In this document: positions 25,738 to 34,941 of the stretch, piece by piece | How the letters are laid out: the number at the start of each line of letters is the position of its first letter | Position numbering within the stretch: the first letter of the stretch is position 1 | NCBI GenBank assembly: GCA_947581755.1 | Contig: CANPVN010000005.1 | Location: forward strand, 22,285 to 86,284 | From: an uncultured Clostridia bacterium | Lineage (GTDB): Bacteria > Bacillota > Clostridia > Christensenellales > Pumilibacteraceae | Length of the DNA: 64,000 nucleotides | Reading direction: 5' to 3' | Made by a program: the position numbers and the translations under genes | Notes under the pieces: generated by a model | Databases searched by the model: none | What the model saw: the letters and a program-made list of their open reading frames with translations, nothing else | Told to the model about the DNA's origin: nothing

Positions 25738-27084
25738 TTAGGCTATCGAAAGTTTAGCCAAAAATTGAGAAAACTCGGCGTCATCGAATACTCTTAAATC
25801 TTCCAATAACTTTTCGGATTCTGTGTTGATGGCGTCCTTTATATCGATTTGCGCCTCGATAGAGGAAATTTTATTGTCTCCTACTTCCTTCATAAGTTTT
25901 ATAAGCATTTGTTTATAAGGTCTTAGTTCGGGAGGCAATAACTCCGCAGAAAAAGGCAGTTCTTTTGTAAGATAAATATCGAATTGAGTCATATGATTGT
26001 CAAGAGCCGAATCCAAAGTTATTATTCCGAATTTGTCCAAATCGGTTGCTTCTGCTTTAACGGCGGATTTCGATTTTGATGTTGAATTATCGAAAATCAT
26101 CTCTACGCAATATTTATTTTCAATCATTCTTACCGAAACGATTACTTCTCTGTTTTCGTCTTCTCCGAGATAGGTCTTTGCCAACTTCATGGTAAATTCC
26201 ACAAGTTTTTCTCTATTGGTGCAGGTAAATCGCATAGCGGACATATACCAATCCACTATACTGATATTAATATACGGATATTCCTTGGATTTTACTTTTT
26301 TAAGTTCGGGAGTACGGTGAAAAGGAAGAGTCTTGTAGCCGCCCCAGAGATGCGCATGAGCGCATTTATAAGGCAAAACGGCAAAATATTCCGGTATGAG
26401 TTCCACAAAATCAAAAGCATAATTCAAAGAAGAAAAATCGAAAATTGCCGGTGAATGATATTCACAAATAAGTTTTCCCAATCCCGTCGCATATTGCGCT
26501 TTGTCGAAAATCCAAAAATTGTTTTCATCGCCTATCGGCAATAAAACAGGTCTTGTTGCCTTAGTTAAACCGAATCCGACATTTTGCAAGCACATATCGC
26601 ATTCGGGATATTTGCCATTGTTCTTTTCAATCGGTTTGACAACATTGATTTCAAGTTTTCCTTTTGTACCCTTTGCTTCCCAACGGCGCAGCGTGGGGTT
26701 TTGTATTACAGAACCGTTTTTCGAGCAATATTCGGTTAACCAGGACATCGCCTTTGTCGAAGAGCGTTTCAAAATATTGCCGAATTCATCGGTCATCTGT
26801 CCCGGTCTTAATGATACGATATCCATCATATCCTGAAAAAATTCCGTCTTATTTTCGGGCTTTATAAGGGCTTTATCGAGAGCATATTGATATAATTGTT
26901 CCAATAAAGCGTCGGGAGAAGTCATGTCATCGATTTCATCGACATTGATCTCATATTGCTCGTAATCTTTCAACGAGAGTTTTTCCAAAATCTTATTACG
27001 GCAATAGACAGCGTCAAGTTCATCCATCGATAAATGTTCTTCGCCATAAATAAGTAATTTTTCTATCACGGGATAAATATTCAT
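25738..27084 (-). CDS. Class II galactose-1-phosphate uridylyltransferase-like protein
   Basis: Resembles the class II (Gram-positive) GalT family, which transfers UMP between UDP-glucose and galactose 1-phosphate in the Leloir pathway. Supporting features are the YPECDMCLQNVGF segment (family: YPKCQLCKENEGY), a middle WIFDKAQYATGLGKLICEYHSP, and the His motif KCAHAHLWGGYKTLPF with H243 and H245 (family: SHDHFQGGxHxFP). The 448-residue length is below the usual 490-510, and several positions in the active-site region differ, so substrate may differ. No other Leloir gene is nearby. AAAGGAGG precedes the ATG. It ends the ileS operon. Confidence 0.72.
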   Translation of the reverse strand: MNIYPVIEKLLIYGEEHLSMDELDAVYCRNKILEKLSLKDYEQYEINVDEIDDMTSPDALLEQLYQYALDKALIKPENKTEFFQDMMDIVSLRPGQMTDEFGNILKRSSTKAMSWLTEYCSKNGSVIQNPTLRRWEAKGTKGKLEINVVKPIEKNNGKYPECDMCLQNVGFGLTKATRPVLLPIGDENNFWIFDKAQYATGLGKLICEYHSPAIFDFSSLNYAFDFVELIPEYFAVLPYKCAHAHLWGGYKTLPFHRTPELKKVKSKEYPYINISIVDWYMSAMRFTCTNREKLVEFTMKLAKTYLGEDENREVIVSVRMIENKYCVEMIFDNSTSKSKSAVKAEATDLDKFGIITLDSALDNHMTQFDIYLTKELPFSAELLPPELRPYKQMLIKLMKEVGDNKISSIEAQIDIKDAINTESEKLLEDLRVFDDAEFSQFLAKLSIA

Positions 27085-27100
27085 TTATTTTCCTCCTTTT

Positions 27101-27808
27101 TTATTCCGGTTTTGTTATGTTTATAAATTTTTCTACATTAAAATATTTCCAGGGCGCATCTTCCAAAGGCGGAAACACCTTAAAAACCATAGATTGATTG
27201 GTTATAGGATGATTAAACTTCAAACTATATGCCCAAAGCGCAAGATTTCCGTTCGCTTTCGCTCCGTATTTGACATCACCCCATATCGGACATCCTATTC
27301 CCGCCAACTGAACCCTCGCCTGATGGCTTCTGCCTGTTATCAAATCAACATCGATCAGAGAATATTTTTTGTAAATTTCCTTTACCGAATAATCCAATAC
27401 AGCCATTTTGGCATTTTCCCATTTTGCGGGTACAATAGTGACTTTATTATTGATTTCATCTTTTAACAAATAATTGCTTAATCTTCCTCTTCTGTCGAGA
27501 GGACAACCGCAACATACCGCAAGATAATGCTTTTCTATATTTCCTTCTCTTATTTGCTCGGATAATCTCGATGCCGCCTTACCTGTCTTTGCAAAGACCA
27601 TAACTCCGCCCGTGGGTCTGTCCAATCGGTGTACGAGTCCCGCAAATGCATTCCCCGGCTTATTATAAGTAACTTTGAGATATTCCTTTATTACCGATAA
27701 CAAATCGGGGTCCTTGGAACTGTCGGATTGTGAGGGTATATTTTGAGGTTTGATAACTACTATAACGTGATTATCCTCGTAAATTACAGCCAAATCTTTA
27801 TAATCCAT
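27101..27808 (-). CDS. RluA-family pseudouridine synthase
   Basis: RNA pseudouridine synthase of the RluA/RluD superfamily without an S4 domain. The start is the ATG at 27806-27808 (MDYKDLAVIYEDNHV), overlapping the methyltransferase stop by one base (TAATG) with GGAGG eight bases upstream; an upstream TTG or ATG would only add residues encoded inside the methyltransferase. 235 residues. The catalytic motif is GLVHRLDRPTGGVMVFAKT, with the Asp in HRLD, and ITGRSHQARVQLA follows. Substrate RNA cannot be told from sequence. Confidence 0.92.
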   Translation of the reverse strand: MDYKDLAVIYEDNHVIVVIKPQNIPSQSDSSKDPDLLSVIKEYLKVTYNKPGNAFAGLVHRLDRPTGGVMVFAKTGKAASRLSEQIREGNIEKHYLAVCCGCPLDRRGRLSNYLLKDEINNKVTIVPAKWENAKMAVLDYSVKEIYKKYSLIDVDLITGRSHQARVQLAGIGCPIWGDVKYGAKANGNLALWAYSLKFNHPITNQSMVFKVFPPLEDAPWKYFNVEKFINITKPE

Positions 27809-28662
27809 TATATTTGCCTCCGCCACATACCGCTGCAACCGCACGGTAATACAATTTGCTCATCGGTAGGTAAGCACACTTCGTATCCCTCATGTACTCC
27901 GCCGAAGTCACTGAAAATCAAAGATAAAATATTATCCAATACAGACGATTGCAGACCCGTGGTATAGCTGTTAATGAGATAAAACAACGGATTGTCATTA
28001 AGAACTTGTTTGGTTAAGGTAACCAAGTCGTATAGATTATCCTCGAGTTTCCACAACTCTCCTCCGGGTCCCCTGCCGTAACTCGGCGGATCCATTATTA
28101 CGGCATCGTACTTATGTCCTCTTTTAATTTCGCGCATAACAAATTTCTTGCAATCATCTACTATATATCTTACGCTGTCGGGAGCAACTCCAGATAAGCA
28201 AGCATTCTGTTTTGCGCGTTCCACCATTCCCTTTGCGGCATCTACGTGAGTAACTTTTGCTCCTGCTTTTGCGCATGCTACGGTTGCGCCTCCCGTATAA
28301 GCAAAGAGATTCAAAACGCTGACAGGTTTTTTGTTTATTAGTTCGGTCATTCTTTCCCAATTTACGGATTGCTCGGGGAACAAACCCAAATGTTTGAATC
28401 CCATTGGTTTTACCGCAAATTTGAGATCCCTCCATTCCACGGTCCATTCGTTTTTAAAGGGTTTAAGAATTTCCCAAGACCCTCCGCCTGATGAAGAACG
28501 GATATATCTTGCATTGAGTTTGGGAAATTCCGATAAATTTTTTCCCGTATGCCATATAACCTGAGGGTCGGGGCGTAAAAGATATATATCTTTCCACTGT
28601 TCGAGTTTCATTCCATCCGATGTGGCAAGAATTTTGTAATCTTCCCATCCTGTCGCCGTCAT
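27808..28662 (-). CDS. Class I SAM-dependent methyltransferase (RlmI-like C-terminal domain)
   Basis: 284-residue protein with the methyltransferase core seen in RlmI/RlmK-type rRNA methyltransferases: an N-terminal small barrel (RSSSGGGSWEILKPF), SAM motif VLNLFAYTGGATVACAKAG, acidic VTHVDAAKG, the DDCKKFV segment, and catalytic-type DPPSYGRGPGGELW. It lacks a PUA domain. The most likely target is rRNA or another RNA, by family inference. The ATG overlaps the ileS stop as ATGA, and the stop overlaps the next gene as TAATG, so the three genes are coupled. Confidence 0.9.
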   Translation of the reverse strand: MTATGWEDYKILATSDGMKLEQWKDIYLLRPDPQVIWHTGKNLSEFPKLNARYIRSSSGGGSWEILKPFKNEWTVEWRDLKFAVKPMGFKHLGLFPEQSVNWERMTELINKKPVSVLNLFAYTGGATVACAKAGAKVTHVDAAKGMVERAKQNACLSGVAPDSVRYIVDDCKKFVMREIKRGHKYDAVIMDPPSYGRGPGGELWKLEDNLYDLVTLTKQVLNDNPLFYLINSYTTGLQSSVLDNILSLIFSDFGGVHEGYEVCLPTDEQIVLPCGCSGMWRRQI

Positions 28663-31600
28663 TTTATCGTTTCCATACTAAGCGTGACTTTGTGTCCGTT
28701 AATATTCCACTCTTTAACATTAAGATAAGTGGAAGTATCTATTTTATCCGCCAAAACATCCGTTGCGATTTCTGCGCCGAGTTTGACAAATACATCGGTT
28801 ATTTCGTCGTCTGCGTTATATCCGAGTTTTATATGATCCGTTACTTCGAATCCGCATTCTTTACGCATAGTCTGTATCTTGCTGGTGAGTTCTCTCATGT
28901 GTCCTTCTCTTATGAGTTCATCGGTAAGTTTAAGATCCAACACTGCGGTAATTCCTTTATCGGATTCGGCTGCAAAACATTCTTTATTCACAACGGAAAT
29001 AAGCAAATCTTCCTCGGTAAGTTGGATTTCGGTATCTCCTATCGAAGTTACGAAAGCGCCTGTAGTTTTTATCTTCTTTATAATTGTTTCGGCGTCCTTA
29101 TTCAAAAGCGTTCTGATTTCGTTGATTTTGGAACCGTATTTGGGTCCCAAAGTCTTAAGTTGAGGCTTTGCTTCGTATTTTATATATTCTTCGGCGTTAT
29201 CTATATACTCAACTGATTTGACATTGAGTTCTTCCGCAATAATAGCCGAAAATTCGTCATTCAAGCCTTTAAGGTTTTCGCCGCTCAACAAAAGTTTTGA
29301 GAGCGGTTGTCTGTTTTTGATATTTGCCGCATTTCTTGCCGCTCTGCCTACCGCTACACTCTTTAATACGATATCCATTCCGTATTCGAGATTTTTGTCT
29401 ATATATTTTTCATCACATACGGGGAATGAAGTCAAATGAACGGATTCGGGAGCGTTTTTATCGGGATTGCAAACGATATTGCGATAAATACTCTCCGCAA
29501 TAAAAGGCGTAAAAGGCGCTGTCAATTTTGCGAGATTGACCAAAACTTCATAGAAAGTCATGTATGCCGCTATTTTATCTTCAGGCATTCCGTTTACCCA
29601 ATATCTTTCACGACATCTTCTGACATACCAATTGGAAAGGCTGTCGGTAAAATCGGCAATGGCGCGCGCGCTTTCCGTTATTTTGTAATTATCAAGCCAA
29701 TTATCGACTTTTCCTATTAAAGTATTGAGACTTGATAAAATCCACTTATCCATAAGGGTAAGCGCACAATCGGAAAGTTTATACTTTGTGGGATCGAAAC
29801 CGTCTATTTCCGCATACAAAACATAGAAAGAATAACAATTCCATAAGGTGCCGAGATATTTACGCTGAATCTCGCTGACGGCGTCCAATGAAAATCTGCT
29901 GGGAAGCCACGGCGAAGAATTGGTGTAAAAATACCATCTTACAGCGTCCGCGCCCGTGACATTCAAAACTTCCATAGGGTCTACGACATTGCCCTTGTGT
30001 TTACTCATCTTGATTCCGTCTTTATCCAAAACAAGTCCCAAGACGATGCAATTACGGAAAGGCGCTTTATCGAACATCAAAGTGGAAATTGCCATTAAGG
30101 TGTAGAACCAACCTCTTGTCTGATCTACGGCTTCGGAAATATAATCCGCAGGATAGGTCTTTTCAAAAACTTCTTTATTTTCAAAAGGATAATGATATTG
30201 CGCAAAGGGCATGGAACCGCTGTCATACCAACAATCTATAACCTCGGGAGTTCTGTGCATTTTGCCGCCACATTCGCAGTCAAGAACAACTTTATCCACA
30301 TAAGGTTTATGAAGTTCAATATCTCCCGAAAGTTTTCCTTCTCGTTTCAGTTCTTCTTTAGAGCCGATCACCTTTTTCTTACCGCATTTATCGCATACCC
30401 AAATGGGCAAAGGTGTACCCCAATATCTTTCCCTCGACAAGCCCCAATCCACTACATTTTCAAGGAAGTTTGCCATTCTTCCCTTACCTATCGTATCGGG
30501 CATCCAATTTACGGTAGCGTTATTTTTTAAGAGTCTGTCCCTTACTTCCGTCATCTTGATAAACCAAGTGCTTCGAGCGTAATACAACAAAGGAGTATCG
30601 CATCTCCAACAGAACGGATAACTGTGAGTCACTTTAAGTGTTTTGAAAAGAAGATTTCTGTTTTTTAAATCTTTTATAATATCTTTATCGGCATCTTTGC
30701 AAAAGACGCCCGCATAATCTCCCGCTTCGGAAGTAAATTTTCCACGCTCATCGATCAATTGAGCAAAAGGCAAATCGTATTTGCGACCGACTTTTGCATC
30801 ATCCTCACCGAATGCAGGCGCAATATGGACTATTCCCGTTCCGTCGGTAAGTGTAACATAATCATCGCAAGTAACATAATACATATCTCTTCCCTTTTCG
30901 TCTTTAAAATAATCGAAAAGCGGTTCATAATGCATTCGTTCCAATTCTCTGCCTTTCTTTATTTCCAGAATTTCAAAATCATCGAAAATCGTATTTATAA
31001 GTTCTTTTGCGAGTATATATTTTTCTTCTCCGCTCTTGATCAAAGCGTATTCATAATCGGGACCTACGCAAAGAGAGACGTTGCTCGGCAAAGTCCAGGG
31101 AGTGGTTGTCCAAGCAAGGAAATAGGTATTCTTCTCTCCCGCTACTTTGAATTTTGCAATAGCGGTAGTCTCTTCGACATCTTTATATCCTTGCGCTACT
31201 TCATGACTCGATAAAGCAGTTCCGCATCGAGGACAATACGGTACGATTTTGTGTCCTTTATATATAAGTCCCTGTTTGTCTATCTCCTTTAAGGACCACC
31301 ATACCGATTCTATATAGTTATCATCATAGGTAATATAGGGATTTTCCATATCTGCCCAATAGCCTACGCGATTACTCATTTCCTCCCATTTGCCCTTATA
31401 TTTCCAAACACTTTCCTTGCATTTTTGAATAAAAGGTTCTATTCCGTATTTTTCAATATCCTGTTTGCCATCCATTCCCAAAGTTTTTTCCACCTCGAGT
31501 TCTACGGGCAAACCATGGGTATCCCATCCCGCCTTACGCAAGACATGATAACCTTTCATTGTTCGATATCTGGGAATTATATCCTTCATGGCGCGAGTTA

Positions 31601-31778
31601 AAATATGACCGATATGCGGTTTGCCATTTGCCGTCGGCGGTCCGTCATAAAAAGAAAATTCTTTTCCGCCTTCATTCTTTTCTGTGCTCTTTTGAAAGAT
31701 ATTATTTTTTTCCCAAAACTCCGAGATTTCTTTCTCTCTCTCTGCAAATTTTAAATCCGGATTGACCTTGTTGTACAT
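28659..31778 (-). CDS. ileS: Isoleucyl-tRNA synthetase, eukaryote-like (type 2) form
   Basis: Charges tRNA-Ile with isoleucine and edits valine. The start chosen is the ATG at 31776-31778 (MYNKVNPDLKF) with AGGAG seven bases upstream; an upstream frame adds ten residues without support. 1039 residues. Motifs are GKPHIGHIL (HIGH), GIKMSKHKGNV (KMSKS), the CP1 editing domain with TTPWTLPSN, and a zinc-type CDKCGKKK block inside. The GWDTHGLPVELEVEK segment and about 1040-residue length fit the type 2 family shared with eukaryotes and associated with mupirocin tolerance. There is no T-box upstream. Confidence 0.97.
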   Translation of the reverse strand: MYNKVNPDLKFAEREKEISEFWEKNNIFQKSTEKNEGGKEFSFYDGPPTANGKPHIGHILTRAMKDIIPRYRTMKGYHVLRKAGWDTHGLPVELEVEKTLGMDGKQDIEKYGIEPFIQKCKESVWKYKGKWEEMSNRVGYWADMENPYITYDDNYIESVWWSLKEIDKQGLIYKGHKIVPYCPRCGTALSSHEVAQGYKDVEETTAIAKFKVAGEKNTYFLAWTTTPWTLPSNVSLCVGPDYEYALIKSGEEKYILAKELINTIFDDFEILEIKKGRELERMHYEPLFDYFKDEKGRDMYYVTCDDYVTLTDGTGIVHIAPAFGEDDAKVGRKYDLPFAQLIDERGKFTSEAGDYAGVFCKDADKDIIKDLKNRNLLFKTLKVTHSYPFCWRCDTPLLYYARSTWFIKMTEVRDRLLKNNATVNWMPDTIGKGRMANFLENVVDWGLSRERYWGTPLPIWVCDKCGKKKVIGSKEELKREGKLSGDIELHKPYVDKVVLDCECGGKMHRTPEVIDCWYDSGSMPFAQYHYPFENKEVFEKTYPADYISEAVDQTRGWFYTLMAISTLMFDKAPFRNCIVLGLVLDKDGIKMSKHKGNVVDPMEVLNVTGADAVRWYFYTNSSPWLPSRFSLDAVSEIQRKYLGTLWNCYSFYVLYAEIDGFDPTKYKLSDCALTLMDKWILSSLNTLIGKVDNWLDNYKITESARAIADFTDSLSNWYVRRCRERYWVNGMPEDKIAAYMTFYEVLVNLAKLTAPFTPFIAESIYRNIVCNPDKNAPESVHLTSFPVCDEKYIDKNLEYGMDIVLKSVAVGRAARNAANIKNRQPLSKLLLSGENLKGLNDEFSAIIAEELNVKSVEYIDNAEEYIKYEAKPQLKTLGPKYGSKINEIRTLLNKDAETIIKKIKTTGAFVTSIGDTEIQLTEEDLLISVVNKECFAAESDKGITAVLDLKLTDELIREGHMRELTSKIQTMRKECGFEVTDHIKLGYNADDEITDVFVKLGAEIATDVLADKIDTSTYLNVKEWNINGHKVTLSMETIK

Positions 31779-31807
31779 TATTAAACTCCTGAAATTATAT
31801 AAATACA

Positions 31808-31846
31808 CGACACCGCTGTGAATTTCTTTTTACAACAGTGCTGTCG
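31808..31846 (-). other. Hairpin in the ileS leader
   Basis: CGACACCGCTGT (31808-31819) and ACAGTGCTGTCG (31835-31846) form a 12-bp stem with two mismatches between the ileS promoter and start. No T-box consensus (TGGNACCGCG) or stem I is present in this roughly 100-base leader. A regulatory role is unproven. Confidence 0.45.
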
Positions 31847-31877
31847 AGAAAATCTTCTGAATCTTTCCTCTGTATCT

Positions 31878-31906
31878 ATTATAAAATATTTGAGCAAATT
31901 AGTCAA
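31878..31906 (-). promoter_or_regulatory. Sigma-A promoter of the ileS operon
   Basis: On the minus strand TTGACT (31901-31906), a 17-base spacer and TATAAT (31878-31883), about 100 bases before the ileS ATG. Confidence 0.87.
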
Positions 31907-31963
31907 GACGATTATGTAAAAATATTACTTTATTCTCAATGAAAATAAAAAATTTTTTATTAA

Positions 31964-32005
31964 AAAAAGCGGCCGAGAACTTTTACGCTCTCAAAGCCGC
32001 TTTTT
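31964..32005 (-). terminator. Rho-independent terminator after ilvE
   Basis: AAAAAGCGGC (31964-31973) pairs with GCCGCTTTTT (31996-32005), with GAGA/TCTC continuing inside. On the minus strand it is followed by a run of T. It closes the operon ending in ilvE, 15 bases after its stop. Confidence 0.9.
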
Positions 32006-32020
32006 GTTTTGCATGAATAA

Positions 32021-33079
32021 TTATTTAATTCTTGTTACCCAGCCATGAGGATCGGGAAGTTCGCCTACCTGAATTTTGGTAAGTGTGTCATACATAAGTT
32101 TTGCAATGGGACCCATCTCTCCTCCGTTGACTACATATTCTTTATCTCTGAGTCTGAATGCACCTACGGGAGAAATAACCGCAGCGGTACCCGTTCCGAA
32201 AACTTCGGTAAGTTTGCCGTTTTCGGCTGCTTGGGCTATCATTTCGATATCCACTTCGGTTTCCTCTACGGGGATACCCTTGTCTTTAAGTAATTGAATT
32301 ACACTGCGACGAGTGATACCGGGCAAAATACTTCCGAGTAAAGCGGGAGTCAATACCTTTCCGTCTACTACAAAGAAGATATTCATAGCACCGACCTCTT
32401 CTACATATCTGTGCTTTATTGCATCAAGCCACATTACTTGATCGTATCCTATCTTTTTGGCTTCCTCGCCCGCTTTAAGAGAAGCGGCATAGTTACCTAC
32501 AACCTTGTGATGTCCCGTACCGCCTCTGGCTGCGCGAACATATTTCTCTTCCACATAAAGTTTTACGGGAGCGAGACCGTTTGCATAATATGCGCCTACA
32601 GGGCTTAATATAACGAACAATATGTATTTTTTTGCGGCATGAACACCGAGAGCATCTTCGCATCCCATCATCGCGGGACGAAGGTAAAGCGAAGTACCGG
32701 GCTCCGTGGGAATCCAATCTTCGTCGAGAAGAATAAGCTTCTTTATTGCGTCAAGCACAAAATCCACATCGAACTTGGGAATGCAGATTCTGTCAGCCGA
32801 ATCGTTCATACGATTGAGATTGTCTACAGTACGGAATAATCGGATTTCTCCTTGTTTGTTTTTGTAGGCTTTGGTTCCTTCGAAGCAAGCCTGACCGTAA
32901 TGGAAAACAGAACAAGCGGGTTGCAAAGAAAAATTCTGATAAGGTTGAATTCTTGCGTTACCCCATTCGCCATTCTCATATTCCATGACGAACATGTGAT
33001 CGGTAAAGTATTTACCGAAACCGAGAGGTCCCGTAGGTCGTTTTCTGGGTTCTGTCGTTTTAATGATCTTAAGTTCCAT
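32021..33079 (-). CDS. ilvE: Branched-chain amino acid aminotransferase
   Basis: Class IV PLP enzyme catalysing the last step of isoleucine, leucine and valine synthesis, or the first of their degradation. The 352-residue protein belongs to the long (type II) BCAT group. It has VFHYGQACFEGTKAY, LYLRPAMMGCEDALG, and GGTGHHKVVGNYAAS, in which K192 is the PLP lysine by alignment with mammalian BCAT. Further on are VDGKVLTPAL and LPGITRRSVI, and a GTAAVISPVG phosphate-binding segment. It starts 22 bases after yigZ and has a terminator downstream. Confidence 0.96.
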   Translation of the reverse strand: MELKIIKTTEPRKRPTGPLGFGKYFTDHMFVMEYENGEWGNARIQPYQNFSLQPACSVFHYGQACFEGTKAYKNKQGEIRLFRTVDNLNRMNDSADRICIPKFDVDFVLDAIKKLILLDEDWIPTEPGTSLYLRPAMMGCEDALGVHAAKKYILFVILSPVGAYYANGLAPVKLYVEEKYVRAARGGTGHHKVVGNYAASLKAGEEAKKIGYDQVMWLDAIKHRYVEEVGAMNIFFVVDGKVLTPALLGSILPGITRRSVIQLLKDKGIPVEETEVDIEMIAQAAENGKLTEVFGTGTAAVISPVGAFRLRDKEYVVNGGEMGPIAKLMYDTLTKIQVGELPDPHGWVTRIK

Positions 33080-33101
33080 GATTTTTTATACTCCTAAGTT
33101 T

Positions 33102-33719
33102 TTAATACTTGACAAAAGTTTGATATAGCGTTTCAGTCAAAGCTTTGCCCGCGCTCAATTCCGTCACGAGACCTGTCAAATCAAAGTCAACGGGACACGC
33201 TATGGTTACGGCTACATTACTATTATACTCTTTTAAAATAATTTTGCATAGTATATTTGCTATACTTTTTTCGAATTTTTTCAAAAAAGCAAAGTCCATT
33301 TCAACGCGATAAACATCACTTAAAATATATTCCGCAATTTTCGCTTCGTTTAGCGCCTGTGTCGCCGATGCGGAATACGCTCTTGTCAAACCGCCGGCTC
33401 CGAGTTTTATTCCACCGAAATATCTGACTACCGCAACCAAAGTAAATTTCAGATTGCGCGCCTTTATTACTTCCAAAATGGGTTGTCCCGCAGTCCCCGA
33501 GGGTTCTCCGTCATCGGAAAATTTCATTTTATTTCCCGCTTCATCTGCAATATAGGCATAACAAACATGCGTCGCATCGAAATATTTTTTACGCAATTCT
33601 TTCAATCTGCAGACTGCTTCATCTTCATTTGCTATATGAAATACGAAAGTAATAAATCTCGATCTTTGTATAGTAAACTCCGATTCGTTATTGTCGCTTA
33701 CCGTAAGATATTTATTCAT
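33102..33719 (-). CDS. YigZ/IMPACT family protein
   Basis: 205 residues with the IMPACT (UPF0029) N-terminal domain: SRFITFVFHI, the strongly conserved DATHVCYAYI, KFSDDGEPSGTAGQPILE and VVRYFGGIKLGAGGLTRAYS, followed by the DUF1949 C-terminal domain. The family is linked to translation or stress regulation in eukaryotes; the bacterial role is unclear. Its ATG overlaps the tyrS stop by ATGA. Confidence 0.95.
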   Translation of the reverse strand: MNKYLTVSDNNESEFTIQRSRFITFVFHIANEDEAVCRLKELRKKYFDATHVCYAYIADEAGNKMKFSDDGEPSGTAGQPILEVIKARNLKFTLVAVVRYFGGIKLGAGGLTRAYSASATQALNEAKIAEYILSDVYRVEMDFAFLKKFEKSIANILCKIILKEYNSNVAVTIACPVDFDLTGLVTELSAGKALTETLYQTFVKY

Positions 33720-34924
33720 TTCAAAATTACTTTCAAATGAACTTTTTTACCTTTGTGCAGAATAAAATCGACATTATCGGTAAAGTCTCCGATTTTTTCG
33801 GAAAGATTTTCTACCTTTGTATCGTTTATTTTAACTCCTCCGCCTTCTATGAGTCTTCTCGCTTCGCTCTTTGATGCGGCAACGCCCGCTGCGCACATAA
33901 TATCTATGACGGAAGCGTCGCGAGTGAGTTCAACGGTAACGGAAGGCATCTCGCCTTCTCCGCCGAATGCGGCTTCCGCTTGCAAGCGCGCTTTTTCCGC
34001 TTCGGATTCGCCATGCACAAGTTTTGTGACCTCGTAAGCCAAACGTTTTTTTGCCTCGTTTATTCTTTCATCCTTATATTTTGTAAGTTCGGCAATTTCC
34101 TCCAAATCCATAAAAGTCAAAAGTTTTAGACATTCTTCGACTTTACAATCCTCGACGTTTCTGAAAAATTGATAAAAATCATACGGCGAAGTTTTTTCCT
34201 TATTGAGCCATAAAGCGCCTTTCTGAGTTTTTCCCATTTTCTTTCCGTCCGAGGTTTCGAGAAGCGCAAAAGTAGCGGCGTAAACAGTTTCGCCCTCCTG
34301 CCTTCTGACGAGATCCGCTCCTGCCAGAATATTGCTCCATTGATCGTTTCCGCCTACTTCCAATTTACATCCGTACTTTCTGTAAAGGACAAGATAATCA
34401 TACGCCTGCATGAGCATATAATTGAACTCCAAAAAACTCAATCCTTTTTCCATTCGCGTCTTGAAGCATTCCGCCGTAAGCATTTTGTTTACCGAAAAGT
34501 GCGTTCCCACCTCTCGCAAAAAGTCAATATAATTGAGAGATTCGAGCCATTCGGCGTTATTTTCCAAAATTACTGCATTGTCGCCTTCGAAATTCAAAAA
34601 CCTCGACATTTGATTTTTGAATGCCTCGCAATTTCGCGCTATGGTCTCGCGAGTCATCATCGATCGCATATCGGTTCGCCCCGTAGGGTCTCCGACCAAA
34701 GCGGTTCCTCCGCCTATAAGAGCAATAGGTCTGTGCCCCGCTCTTTGCATGTGCGCCATCGCCATAATGGGAATATAATGACCTATATGCAAACTGTCTG
34801 CCGTCGGATCGAAACCTACATAAAAAGTAACCTTTTCCTTTCCGAGAAGATCATACAGTTCATCCTCATAGACGGTCTGTTTTATAAATCCACGTTCCTT
34901 TAAAGTGTCAAGTACGTTCTTCAA
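33716..34924 (-). CDS. tyrS: Tyrosyl-tRNA synthetase
   Basis: Charges tRNA-Tyr. The 402-residue protein has FDPTADSLHIGHY (HIGH at 46-49), GGGTALVGDPTGRT, the KMSKS equivalent KKMGKT (229-233) and a C-terminal S4 RNA-binding domain (about 335-400, with SKSEARRLIEGGGVKIN). The start is TTG at 34922-34924, with AAGG about ten bases upstream. It lies 17 bases after the aminotransferase gene. No T-box is present in that short gap, so any tyrosine control would act on the whole operon. Confidence 0.96.
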   Translation of the reverse strand: MKNVLDTLKERGFIKQTVYEDELYDLLGKEKVTFYVGFDPTADSLHIGHYIPIMAMAHMQRAGHRPIALIGGGTALVGDPTGRTDMRSMMTRETIARNCEAFKNQMSRFLNFEGDNAVILENNAEWLESLNYIDFLREVGTHFSVNKMLTAECFKTRMEKGLSFLEFNYMLMQAYDYLVLYRKYGCKLEVGGNDQWSNILAGADLVRRQEGETVYAATFALLETSDGKKMGKTQKGALWLNKEKTSPYDFYQFFRNVEDCKVEECLKLLTFMDLEEIAELTKYKDERINEAKKRLAYEVTKLVHGESEAEKARLQAEAAFGGEGEMPSVTVELTRDASVIDIMCAAGVAASKSEARRLIEGGGVKINDTKVENLSEKIGDFTDNVDFILHKGKKVHLKVILK

Positions 34925-34941
34925 TGTAAATTTACCTTCTT

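Noticed and set aside
31779..31906. T-box riboswitch upstream of ileS (also checked before valS and tyrS)
   Set aside because: Leaders are only about 30-100 bases and lack the TGGNACCGCG element.
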